Below, in pieces: positions 24,591 to 35,584 of a stretch of 64,000 nucleotides of DNA; position 1 is the first letter of the stretch; every line of letters starts with the position of its first letter. A program made the position numbers and the translations under genes. The stretch is from Isoperla grammatica. Its lineage: Eukaryota; Arthropoda; Insecta; Plecoptera; Perlodidae. A model generated the notes under the pieces. That model ran no database searches and had not been told where the DNA came from. It saw only the letters and a program-made list of their open reading frames with translations. The stretch lies in contig OX246744.1 of the NCBI GenBank assembly GCA_945910005.1, forward strand, positions 5,827,680-5,891,679, written 5' to 3'.

Positions 24591-24782
24591 ATAAATAAAT
24601 TCACATTTTGAGTCTACCCACTCAGTAACAAGACTGATTTTCAGTAGGGGGACTTTAATTTAAAGTGACTAAACCAACCCTGTAGGCTCAGAACACCATC
24701 GACGAGTGAGCGGTAACCAATCAAAGATCGATATGTCAAATATGAAACATAGGAATCAGTGATTGGACAGTGTGAACACCTT
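24591..24782. mobile_element. Repeat family E, copy 3
   Basis: Begins with AAATAAATTCACATTTTGAG and runs through the family core and ATCAAAGATCGATATGTCAA to GACAGTGTGAACACC. Confidence 0.9.
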
Positions 24783-24886
24783 GTTATGAAAATTCCTTGT
24801 CATGACACAAGAGTTTCTTTATTTTGATTTTCATTAACAGCAAAATAATGTTGAAGGACATCGATCGGAAACATTTAACACTGTAC

Positions 24887-25103
24887 TATAGTTGAGAAAC
24901 TGTAAGAATGACGGCCCCCTCCATATCCCCTCCACAGCTACCCGACCCCCTCAACTCCGTGACAACCTGACAAAAATGAAATACGTAACTGAAAATCAGT
25001 TATTTTCAGTTGTTTAGTTTGCTGTTTCATGGAGTTGAGGGTTATCGGGTAGCAGTGGAGAGGATAAGGAAGGAACCGTCATTCTTACAGTTTCTCAACT
25101 ATA
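24887..25103. mobile_element. MITE family N with 28-bp perfect terminal repeats
   Basis: The first 28 bases (TATAGTTGAGAAACTGTAAG, then AATGACGG) are exactly complementary to the last 28, and weaker complementarity continues through CTACCCGA/TCGGGTAG. Total 217 bp. The outer TATA is compatible with a TA target duplication. No coding capacity, single copy in this window. Confidence 0.9.
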
Positions 25104-25770
25104 CCAATCGGACGGTGGTCCCTTATTGTCTCCACGCTTAATGGGTATAACAACTATGTTAATAACCTCATCAAATTTTATAATAAACCGTATTAGTTGT
25201 ATTTCGTAATTTCTGTTGTGTAATAAAATACTTTCTACACATAAAATGTTTCTAAAAAACAATGAATGAAATAATTTTCTCGTCATAAATACATTTTTTC
25301 TTTAAATTTATTTCCTACACCATGAAAAGTTGTTTTTAAATGTAATTAATTAAATTAATTAAATATCATACTTGTAATCCAGTGTTAATTAAACAGATTT
25401 CCATTAGAGCGGATTTACAGCGGCTGCGTTTTCACATGCACACAAATTAATCTCAAAAACAAAGTATATTTCACTATACCAACCGGAGGGAAAGGAAATA
25501 ATACATTTCTCTTTTGCGTTTATCAAAGTGATATTGTTGGTACGCTCTGTCTGTACTAGGCAGGTTACATTGTTTGATGTGGTCTCAGTCAGTCCCAGTT
25601 GGGTCAAAGCTTGGGCTAGACCACAGCCGATGTTGCACAGATACAACGTTAGACTGTGCAAGACCATCTCGAGGTACAGAAGGAAATTGCAATGGAACTT
25701 CAATGACATATTGTCTACATAGTTGCCAATTCTACCTCAACGATCTTTGATCGTATCTGTAGGAAAATCA

Positions 25771-26117
25771 CAGTAGAGAACAGAAACGAAAACCATTTTG
25801 TATAATTTCTATTTTCTATTGCCGGTAAAAACAACTTGTGAAATACATTTTTTTTAATGCCGATAAGAATTGTGTATGAAAATGCACCTACAGTGGCGAA
25901 CAGAAACGAAAACCATTTAATAATTATTTATATTTTCTATTGCCGGTAAAAAAACTTGTGAAATACATTGTTTTTAATGCCGATAAGAATTTTGTATGAA
26001 AATGCTTCTACAGTGGCGAACAGAAACGAAAACAATTTTGTAATGTTTTCTATTTTCTATTGCCGGTAAAAAAACTTGTGAAATACAGTTTTTTTTAATG
26101 CCGACAAGAATTGTGTT
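25771..26117. repeat. 120-bp tandem repeat, about three units
   Basis: GAACAGAAACGAAAAC recurs at 25778, 25898 and 26018. Each unit also has TTCTATTGCCGGTAAAAA and AATGCCGATAAGAATT. Spacing is 120 bp with small indels in T-runs. Confidence 0.93.
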
Positions 26118-26406
26118 TACACCACATCGGAAAAGCACTGTGTGGTGTAGTATATTATTTATGCACTATACTGTGCGAAGAAACATGTATAACATTACGA
26201 TGAGTGATTATGTTTAATTGGAGATAGCATTTTTGAGACAGTATTTAAGAAATAGGTAATTTTCTTATTTTTATATAAGTTTTATATGTTATTTTGATAA
26301 TCTTTACATAAATAAAATTCAGGCGTTAGATGACAAGCAATTAGATGACTGCTGAACCAGTTGATACTTCAAATATTTTTAAATTTTAACATTCAATGTT
26401 TTTATT

Positions 26407-26606
26407 NNNNNNNNNNNNNNNNNNNNNNNNNNNNNNNNNNNNNNNNNNNNNNNNNNNNNNNNNNNNNNNNNNNNNNNNNNNNNNNNNNNNNNNNNNNNNN
26501 NNNNNNNNNNNNNNNNNNNNNNNNNNNNNNNNNNNNNNNNNNNNNNNNNNNNNNNNNNNNNNNNNNNNNNNNNNNNNNNNNNNNNNNNNNNNNNNNNNNN
26601 NNNNNN
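26407..26606. other. Assembly gap (200 N)
   Basis: Exactly 200 Ns, so probably a scaffold gap of nominal rather than measured size. Frames reported across it are meaningless. Confidence 0.99.
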
Positions 26607-27136
26607 TGCTGTCCCGGTGTCGATCACACGGTCGAGTTATACCAACCCGTGTTTCTATGTGTACACGTGTGTCACTAACATGTTCACTGCCGGCTTGATT
26701 AACTTCACAGCTCTCACCGCCTGCTAGAGTGGTTGTGATATTAGTGCCGTATAACACAACGCTCTGATGACGTCACAGTAGGGGGTGGGGGGGGGGGGGG
26801 TAAACAACTACCATGTTGTGTTGTGTATATATTGCTGCTCGAACGCGAGTCCATAAACTCATTATAGCCTGTTCGACAATGTGTTGTTGGTTATAGCGTG
26901 TTACCGCTGAACCGTGTCTATACATGCATTGGTTTTACGCGAAATATCTGTCGCAGATCATAAATAACATTGTAACCTTTCCTAAACTTCTTTACACAAT
27001 TTAAACACGTTATATACACATGAAAACAAACATTACATTCTTAAATAGATGATTAAGTGATCTAGAAAGCCATGATCAGCTCTATCTGATTGCTATATCA
27101 ATTCCAGAAAAGGTCTATGGTTGATACATTTACATC

Positions 27137-27213
27137 AAGGTCCACTAGATCGCTTGTAGCGCGCGCGCAGCGTGCGATTACTCCGCTAGGAGTAAATCCA
27201 GTAGACCTTGCAT
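27137..27213. mobile_element. Small GC-rich inverted repeat
   Basis: CAAGGTCCACTAGAT on the left and ATCCAGTAGACCTTG on the right are complementary at most positions, enclosing a CpG-rich core (TAGCGCGCGCGCAGCG). It may be a very short MITE. No copies elsewhere in the window. Confidence 0.5.
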
Positions 27214-27292
27214 TTACATAATACACATTTAATTACATATTTCATATAAAAACATCCAATGAATGTATTTTTCTTATAGCAGGTAAATAGTA

Positions 27293-27595
27293 TTTCTCAA
27301 CTCAAGCTGAGATGGTTGTTTGTCGAACCTGCTCTAACTTGTAACGTCAGCACTAGAATCGTTACCGCGGGACAACTCTATACCAGTTGACATTTATAGA
27401 CAGACTTGTCCACGTAGAAGTTTCTCACCTCAAGCTGAGACGGATGTTTGTCGAACCTGCTCTAACTTGTAACGTCAGCACTAGAATTGTTACCGCGGGA
27501 CAACTCTACCAGTTGACATTTATAAACAGACTAGTCAACGTAGAAGTTTCTCACCTCAAGCCGAGACGTATGTTTGTCGAACCTGTTCTAACTTG
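27293..27595. repeat. 125-128-bp tandem repeat abutting an mmd splice acceptor
   Basis: Two full and one partial unit start at 27293, 27421 and 27546 (TTTCTCACCTCAAG, then GTTTGTCGAACCTGCTCTAA). The last unit stops at 27595, only 21 nt before the exon at 27617. Each unit contains the branch-site-like word CTAAC. The CTAAC of the last unit (27588-27592) is about 25 nt from the AG and is the best branch-point candidate for that acceptor. Confidence 0.93.
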
Positions 27596-27616
27596 GCTCT
27601 TATTACTCTGTTTCAG

Positions 27617-27696
27617 ACTGGCAAACACTTCCACCGAACCTCACTTCTCATCAAGGCTTTCAACCACAAATTCCGCCTAGATCTCGAACTCAACAC
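27617..27696 (+). CDS. mmd: mind-meld-like ADAM metalloprotease, propeptide exon (1 of 3 seen)
   Basis: Internal coding exon of 80 nt, entered in phase 0 and left after two bases of a codon. It is bounded by an acceptor (CTCTGTTTCAG) and a donor (GTGAGT). It encodes 26 residues including [20 protein letters not shown]. This matches the part of the ADAM (M12B) propeptide just before the HCYY motif, and by recollection it is closest to insect mind-meld. The split codon AC|A joins exactly to the exon at 58680. ADAM proteins are membrane-anchored metalloprotease/disintegrin proteins; the propeptide helps folding and keeps the protease latent. The preceding exons, with start and signal peptide, were not recognised upstream. 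No stop or frameshift is seen. Family assignment is strong; the exact orthologue name is an inference. Confidence 0.88.
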
Positions 27697-27817
27697 GTGA
27701 GTACATTCCTTCCTTATCTAGCCAATCAGTGCCAATCAGTGCAGACTGATTGTATTTACGGGAACGTAATAATTAGACATCAATGATGTTGACTCCTGAG
27801 TTAACAACGAACCCTGG

Positions 27818-28061
27818 GGGCCCGGATTCACAAAGGTGCCTAAGTACTAAGACGTCCTAGTTTAGGCAAATCTTAGTGATATAAATCACGCATATGTCGT
27901 TCTGCAATGTCATACAGATACAATATAGTAAAAGATTAACAATTTAACTAATACTTTTGTGTTTGTGAATGGGTATTGATACCAAGACATGAATTATCTG
28001 GTTAGGATTTGCCTAACTTAGGACAACTTAGAGTTGAGCATCTTTGTGAATTCAGGCCCAG
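27818..28061. mobile_element. MITE family H, copy 1
   Basis: Ends GGGCCCGGATTCACAAAGG and TTTGTGAATTCAGGCCC are inverted repeats. Further in, CCTAGTTTAGGCAAATCTTA and TTAGGATTTGCCTAACTTAG mirror each other. Collinear with the copy at 59127-59378 in the next intron of the same gene. Confidence 0.9.
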
Positions 28062-30235
28062 GTTTTCAATGGCAGCTAAGTCAACCCTGGGAATCTCATG
28101 GGTTCATGCAAAAGTTATTTATACAATGAGAGTATATGAATATAAATTTCTAGTTTTCTAAATCACCCTACTTGAAATGATTATAATGATGAGGATGATA
28201 CTGACACAAATATTATGCTACTAGATGTTGCCATTGCCCATTCCGAAGCGTAAGAACTTTATTTATTTATTTATTTAATGCCTATATAAATAGAACTGTG
28301 CATTGTACAATAAAGACCTTAATGAAAAGATCAAACAAAAGTGAATTAATGTTGGAATAAAGATACCGTTAAAAAATGAACAAGAATGAACAAAATACGT
28401 AGGCAAGACTATGATAAAATTAAATAGTTATTTGATATAATAGATGGCACTATAATGTGAGCATCACTGAAGTAAAAAGAAAAATGTTACAACCGAAATT
28501 ATGTAGACTTTTCTCAAAATACTATTTTGTTAAACTTAAATGTCATAAACATCATAAAGTATAAACAAGACAGATAAAAATGAATAGGCCATGGCGTTCC
28601 ATGATTCGACAAGCATGGAATGTACGATTATCCATGTGAATATGTATTGTTTTGTCGGCAAATAGACTGTCTTTAAAGATCTTTTCACATACAGCAATAT
28701 GAATGAACTTATTAATTCAACTGGTTATTTACTATCACAATGCAACAGTTTCAAGAACATAGACCAAACAAAACCGGACAGAAATCAACACAAATACTAC
28801 TAATTATATTTGGTTTAAGAATAAGGGAAAATGTTAGATTTAATACAAACACATAGAAAAGTCTAGAAAAGAATGAAACACAAAAATATGTGATCACTCC
28901 TTCAAACGTAGCTACAACTATATCTCGAGGCTTCGAAGCACAATACACTTCCCTCTCATATTCAATATCAACTTGTTTATTTTTGTCGAGAACTCAAAAA
29001 AGGAAACTACACCAAACGTATGTGTTTAGTTCTTTTCAATGGAAAAGTGTTTGAACAATATACATATAACACATCGAAAACCATCCATGCGAATGTAAAC
29101 ATAAAGAAATGAATATATTTCTGAAAGTGGGATCTCGATAGTAAACAGAATAAAGTAAACAGTAAACAACTTTCTGAAGTAAATGTATTAATATGATGAC
29201 AATTCCTAGAAAATGTATCATATTATTATTCTACAAGGAACTTCCGTTAAAAATCATTCAATAAAACTGTATTTTCTGTAACTGAGTAATAGGGAAGACT
29301 CAAGACATATCTCAAAACTCCAATAATGTAGTCAATATATCTGCTAACTCACTGCCAGACATTCACAGGTCTACTACCGCCTTCTTTAGACATAACTTTC
29401 ATTGTTGAAAAACTATTGGCCCCTCAAAATAGACTAGACGCATTCTGGTGGCAAGAAAATAAACTACTATAAGGATGAGTTTATTTGTCAATTGTTCATT
29501 GTTGCTTTATTGTTAAATCATCAATGGCGCAGATAAGGGTGTTGCTTAGCAGTGCTATCTATGTGTTAGTTTGAGTCTCCAATTTAAATGACTACGAGCA
29601 TTGAGACACGGCCTTACATATATCTTATTTTGTTAAATGGATACCCCAAAATACAATACAAAGGAACAAACTGATTTCGGCTAGAAATGTGGAATAATAT
29701 AGCTTTAGCAACAAGTAAAATATTGAGCTATTAAATCAAGCTCAAAAACGCACCGGTACCATTTATTTATTATCAGCAGTTCTTAGCGTTGGTAAACAAT
29801 CATCCCTTCTACCCTAATAAATGCAACGTTCTGAACCGAAACTGTGTCTCAGTATCAAGGGTGACCTTTATATATATAACTCAATTTCTAAAATTTTGTT
29901 TCAAATTTCTACGTGCTCCACAAAAACAAAAAGTAAACTAACTAAATTTTGATTATTATTAATTAATGAATATTGAAACAATGTTGCATACCAATTAGCT
30001 GACAAATTATTCTCCATTATCATCACCCTTCATGTTTTGCAAATAAGAATTTAATTGTGCGTGAGTTTAATATGTCAAGAAATATGAAACTTCCGAAGCG
30101 TCCTCTTAACAATATGCTTGTCGATTAAAGTGGCAAGAACGTGAACACATAACCACTCAAGCTAGGAGGGAAACACAAAGAGGCATCCAACAAGCATTAA
30201 TGTTCGGTTAAACGTTACAAGTGATCAGCATCTTA
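28062..30235. other. AT-rich intronic DNA with a LINE-like tail
   Basis: A (TTTA)n run at about 28259-28277 followed by ATGCCTATATAAATAGAACT looks like the 3' end of a minus-strand LINE. Otherwise no recognised element. The short minus-strand frames here (28751-28948, 29036-29221) have no domain. Confidence 0.4.
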
Positions 30236-30930
30236 TCACGTAATACAAGACACTGGAACACACGGGACAGCGGCGAAACGCAACACTAGTGCGCTCTAGC
30301 GGTAAGTGGTGATACGGCGAAGATGACTGCTTTGCGCAATACTAATACAGGACACTGGCCGTAACAGCGGCGACACGCAACACTAGAGCGCTTTAGCGGC
30401 AAGTAGTGATACGGCGCCTTATCTAATCCTAATACAGGACACTGGCCGTGTTCAACACACTAGACAGCGCCGACACGCAACAGTAGTGCGCTCTAGCGGC
30501 AAGAGGTGAAACGGAGAAGATGGCTGAAAACACCGTAGTAGAATAATAAAGGACAGTAGAACAAACGAGGCAGCGGCGACACGCAACGCGCTCTAGCGGC
30601 AAGAGGTGATACGGAGAAGATGGCTGAAAACACCGTAGTAGAATAATAAAGGACAGTAGAACAAACGAGGCAGCGGCGACACGCAACGCGCTCTAGCGGC
30701 AAGAGGTGATACGGCGAAGATGGCTGAAAACACCCTAGAACACACGAGACAGCGGCGACACGCAACACTAGAGCGCTCTAGCGGCAGGTGGTGATACGGC
30801 GAAAATGACTTCTATTGCTTCTACTGCTACTTTCTACAATGCTAATACAGGACACTGGCCGTGTTTAACACACTAGACAGCGGCGACACGCAACACTAGT
30901 GCGCTCTAGCGGCAAGTGGTGATACGGCGC
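30236..30930. repeat. CpG-rich tandem repeat, unit about 100 bp, seven units
   Basis: GCGCTCTAGCGGCAAG recurs at 30291, 30388 (as GCGCTTTAGC), 30488, 30588, 30688, 30773 and 30901. Most spacings are 97-100, with one short (85) and one long (128) step. Units share CAGCGGCGACACGCAAC and GTGATACGGCGAAGATG. It is distinctly GC-richer than its surroundings. Long minus-strand frames here arise from the repetition. Confidence 0.93.
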
Positions 30931-31157
30931 TTTTTGCAATACTATTTTCATACTTAAATACGTCTCACTTAGACTAGAAATCACGCAATTATATATAGAA
31001 AACAAGCATAATAGACTTAGTGTTACGATATGCATCTTTAATTGTAATCAAATCAATATGAAATAAGTCTTTAAGTCATATTAATTAAGTTCGAGTGCAG
31101 CACTGCACACTTGCCACTCGAAATTTAGGCTACAACTCCAGTATTCAAACAGATTGG

Positions 31158-31300
31158 TTAATAATTTATTTATTTATTTAATGTCTATCCTATTCAGTTA
31201 TAAAAACTGATTTACAATGGAGGACCTTAAATAAAACTAAGCTATGCAAACAATAAATAATAATAAAATCATAAATAACAATAACAAAAACAAAACAAAC
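31158..31300 (-). mobile_element. Probable minus-strand LINE 3' tail
   Basis: TTTATTTATTTATTTAATG followed by TCTATCCTATTCAGTTATAA has the same layout as 28259 (simple tail, then AT-rich 3' UTR). No coding part remains. Confidence 0.4.
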
Positions 31301-32138
31301 TACTGACCTATATATATATATTACAGTATTTGCTATCACCCAATAGCGAGTGTGGAAACTGTAAGATGCTCAGCTCAGGCCGATCACTATCGACCGTGTC
31401 TAAAATACACGAAGACCGATTAGAATTTACGACGATATTAAAGTCAGTGTTTCATGTCTGTAGTCGGCGCTAACAGTGAACACGGACTTGACTCTGGTGT
31501 ATTTATATCTCTCGGTGGTAATAAAACTGCGCCCCGAGCTGCCCTTTATTAGAGAAGCGAGCGACCCTCCATTAATTGCAGAAAGATGTTTCCGCTGGTT
31601 CGTGCGTTGGTCAACAGATTGCGTTAACTGTCTCTCGTAGTTCTTGAGGTCGGCTCACAGGTCGCGCCCCTAACGCGTCCGTCCGTGACGACACGGCTTA
31701 CAGTGAATGTTGCTGGCTGGGACCTCTGGGAGGAAGCAAACTTGTAAATGTCTGCAGGGGTGTTTGTTAATTTGTTAAATAAGCAAAAATAGCTTCGTGT
31801 GCCCGATTAAGCACTTTGGTATTGTAAACGGGAAGTGTTGAATTGTTTGGTCTTGTAAAAAAGTTAAAACGCGCATACCTGCAAGTTAAAAATTTATTTT
31901 TTTTAAAATCATGTATCTCTGAAACAAAATATTTAAACAATTAAATTTATTAATTGCAAAAAAAATATATGCAGAGTATATCAATATATTGCAAGACTAT
32001 CGTAAAACACACGTCGCAAGTTTCGCTTGTTCGAATTTTGGTGTTTTTCTGATACTGATTATATTAATTTATCAGTAAACTCTTAATACATTAAAAAATA
32101 CTAAAAATTTTAACATTAACATTTAATTTGTTAAGCAC

Positions 32139-32299
32139 ACTAGACCAGAAAAGAATTCTTACACTGTCCCTATAACTATTTATTCGTCGAAAAGCTTGTT
32201 TTCTCCATGGCAACCACCAATGAAAATCTTTGAAATCCTCCAAATAGCTTATTTTCTTCATAAAACTTTCCTATTTGTTGGTCGTAATACAGACCTTTA
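32139..32299 (-). mobile_element. MITE family F, copy 4 (diverged)
   Basis: Reverse-oriented: TTCTTACACTGTCCCTATAA, TATTTATTCGTCGAAAAGC, TTTCTCCATGGCAACCACCA and TCCTCCAAATAGCTTATTTT are collinear with F copies. The right terminus GTAATACAGACCTTTAG is decayed. Confidence 0.78.
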
Positions 32300-32673
32300 G
32301 AGATATTTGCGAAAGTTTGTGGCTAACTTACCTACTTCAGATACCCACGCCTATAATCGGAAACAAGTTTCTTCATCCACCTCTCTCCCTCCCTCCCTCT
32401 CTTGTTTCCGTCAGCCGGGTAAATTACGTCAGAAATAATTACAACTCACAGCGGGACACGTTCAACATTTCGCTCAGGATTATAATTGTGTTGGTAGTTG
32501 TGTAAGTCAAAAGGAACTTATCGACGTTGGCATGCCTGACAGCGTGACAGTTTTTCCACCGCCATCAAATGTTTTGTTCTGGTAATTGCATTCACCTCAC
32601 GCGCGTCTAACATCGACCTAGAGGGCAGTGGCTTTGCACACGGTTGTAATAATACGATAAACTGGGCACAGAC

Positions 32674-32827
32674 TTATGCTACGTTTACAGCTACGCGTTG
32701 CGAGCGAAGCGAGGGCGCGAGCTCCAATCAGCGGCCGAGTTTGTAGCTTCTTTGCATGAAACTCGGCCGCTGATTGGAGCTCGCGCCCTCGCTTCGCTCG
32801 CAACGCGTAGCTGTAAACGTAGCATAA
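32674..32827. mobile_element. Perfect palindrome: 69-bp inverted arms, 16-bp spacer
   Basis: The left arm 32674-32742 (starts TTATGCTACGTTTACAGC, ends CAGCGGCCGAGTTT) is exactly complementary over all 69 bases to the right arm 32759-32827. The spacer is GTAGCTTCTTTGCATG. The arms are GC-rich (GAGCGAAGCGAGGGCGCGAG) inside AT-rich DNA. It looks like a foldback MITE. The outermost TTA/TAA may include a target duplication. No second copy is in the window. The open frame across it is spurious. Confidence 0.95.
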
Positions 32828-33324
32828 CCTGAGAAAATATCTACATTTCGAAAACGTTATTTGATGATAAGCGAGCATATATTTCGACCAAAACTTCTCA
32901 AGTTACCAAAATTGTTCAATATAAGTATTCTAGTGTCATTAAAATCATTTCAATGGTGTTTTCCTGGCGTGTTTCATTCATTTGTCAACATAAGTATAAA
33001 CAGAGAGTGGGTTTCTTATTAATTAACGCACCATAATTACTGTAATCACAATAGATTCTTTACTCACAACATGCGACAAAATACGAACCACTTTCTACAC
33101 TTTGTCTTTGTTTGAGTATATACACAACTTCTTGTCTAAATTACTAGTTAATTGGGTGTATTCCTGAAAAGTTACAATATTATTTTCTATTTACTTCTAA
33201 AACATCAAACCGACCCAGTATTTTAAATCCCCAACAGGGGAATTTTCTGAAACCCGCTACGATTCGTGTTAATACATCAGCTGTGAGTGGGGTTGGTCGG
33301 GGGGGGGGGATCGTATCTTTGAAA

Positions 33325-33523
33325 AAATGTTTAAAATGTTTAAAAATAAAACAAATGTTTAAATGTTTAAAATTGTAAAATGTTTAAATGTTTAAAATTA
33401 TAACATGTTTAAATGTTTAAAATTGTAAAATGTTCAAATGTTTAAAATTGTAAAATGTTTAAATGTTTAAAATTGTAAAATTTTTAAATGTTTAAAATTG
33501 TAAAATGTTTAAATGTTTAAAAT
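33325..33523. repeat. 25-bp AT-rich minisatellite, about seven units
   Basis: Units read TGTTTAAATGTTTAAAATTG then TAAAA. The array begins with less regular ATGTTTAAA words. Confidence 0.93.
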
Positions 33524-34178
33524 TGTGGGTAGAGAGCGCAGCTTGACATCGTCAAGGTCTAGAGATATCGGAACAAAATATATGCAAAACTAATTAGTGT
33601 AGATTAAATCCGACCATTAAGATAGTATTGTATTATCGAACTTGATCCAAACGTTATTCATTTTGCATGAATTCAGTTTTCTTTATCGGTAGACTCTAAT
33701 AATATCTGTCTGGGTATCTTCCCAGAATTTCTATTTTAAAACTGTTTCTAAGATACGAACAGAACAACTGAAATGCTCACGCTTTGCTACGTTTAACTTT
33801 TAAGAACAAGTTTTATTCGAACGGATAGTATATTTCATTTCTATGGACTCGGTTGACGGGCGAGTCTTTAGATTTATCTTTAGTGGAGCCCAGAGAGACG
33901 GATGTTGAAATATCCATCTCCACCGGGAGAAAAACACCCACGTATTATTCCTCCCTGAGCGGGGATAGAATTCGTACATCCGTCTTCCGGCTGCCTACAT
34001 TACCTTGAGTCCGTTCGTACAAACCGGTGTAAACATTCACAGTAACAGTTATACGGTCTAACTATACATTGCGGTACAAAACACGGGTAAGGTTTTAAGT
34101 ATTCTCTTGCGTGAGTTTATTAAAGCTCGTGTTACCACTTACCCAACATAAAATAAGAAGATACAACTAGCGTTCGTT

Positions 34179-34499
34179 ACCTATAGGGCACTAGCAACAC
34201 CGAAAGACAACAATGGAACAAAGCAATTGAACTGATGGACAAACCATCAGCTGTCAAAATAATAAAATTGCAACCGTAGGAATAAAAACAAGTGTAGCAA
34301 TAGTAACTGCTCGCCATTTAAAACTTTTAATGATAGACAACGACTAAGTGAAAGTTTTGTAGGCCTATGTGTATTTGTTTGTTTTTTGTTTTGTTTTCCA
34401 AAATCAGACGAAATTATTTTTTGACAGCTTGTTGTTTGTCCATCGATTCAATGCATTTGTTTCATTGTTGTCTTTTGGTGTTGCTAGTGTCTTATAGGT
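34179..34499. mobile_element. MITE family M: long imperfect inverted repeat
   Basis: The left arm (34179-34267) starts ACCTATAGGGCACTAGCAAC and the right arm (34412-34499) ends GTTGCTAGTGTCTTATAGGT. Complementarity continues through AAAGACAACAATGGAACAAA and GATGGACAAAC over almost 90 bp with scattered mismatches. A loop of about 145 bp separates the arms. Single copy here. Confidence 0.85.
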
Positions 34500-35584
34500 T
34501 TTAGTGGTCACGTATTATAATAGTAGAGTTTCATTGGCTCAGTTCTAACTCTACTATCTAGGAAGTTCGTCGATCATCTGACACGGATTTTATCACACAG
34601 CCCAGTTCACTGGTACCAACTTGATTGTCCACTTCTCTGAACGCCTGGAATATGTTTATTCTCGTTGAATTAGTGTCCATGAAACGGCAGTTCAGTCATA
34701 TAACTTATTTAAAAAGTAGAACAATATACACCACAATAAACAGCAATAAAATGCACTACAACGACATGTAACAACACACCAGAAACTAAACCTCCAATGA
34801 AAAAGAGAACATAAACACATTACAAATAATTTCACTGATTTTAATAATAATGTTTTGTAGATTTCTGCAAAATTTTCTAAAACTCTATAAATTCTGTTCC
34901 GAGAATTAAATGTCTACATAACGAGCACATGGATTTGTACTAATTACGTGGTTACACACACTATTAATAGTTTGCCATAAATTCAAAGCGTTGCTTGTAA
35001 GTTACTTTTTAAACTGCTGTTGTAAAACACGGTGTAGTGTTCAGCTAAGACAAAGTCAGCAGTAAATTACCTAGGCTTGTCGAACTCTCAGTCGGTCGCA
35101 CGTCAAGAGAGCTACGCCCCTTTGTGCATACAAAGACTGTTTACGTCACAACAACACTCTAAATTGTTTGACTACAAAGACTCCTTTGAAATATATAAAT
35201 GCCACCTAATCATAGCGAATAACGTGTGTTGGGTGCGGGAGTGAAAGAGCCGTTTGTCGTATCACGTTGAAACCTGCTGTGAAAACAATCTGCTCTTATT
35301 TGCCTCGTCTCGTTCACATCCAGACAGATTGGTGTAATTGTCGTGGAAACCCCTGAGGGTACGTTCAACAAACAACTACCCATTTTGCGGATCATAAAAA
35401 TGACGCGCGGCCGCCACCTCTAGCGGCGACTACACGCCATAAAACTGGCAGTAAAACACGACGGTTGTGAGGTTAGGGAAGCCGCCCGCGTTCTCTATGC
35501 GGTCCGCGCACGCGCTCTAGGTTCACGCTGTGTTAGCAACCTCGTTGTGAGAATATTAGGGATGTGTTTTCTACGCGGTCTGTC

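Noticed and set aside
26361..26757. Four open frames across the N gap
   Set aside because: Their length comes from Ns translated as X.
1..27616. Upstream mmd exon with start codon
   Set aside because: No exon ending in phase 0 with earlier propeptide sequence or a signal peptide could be recognised by eye; short exons may have been missed.
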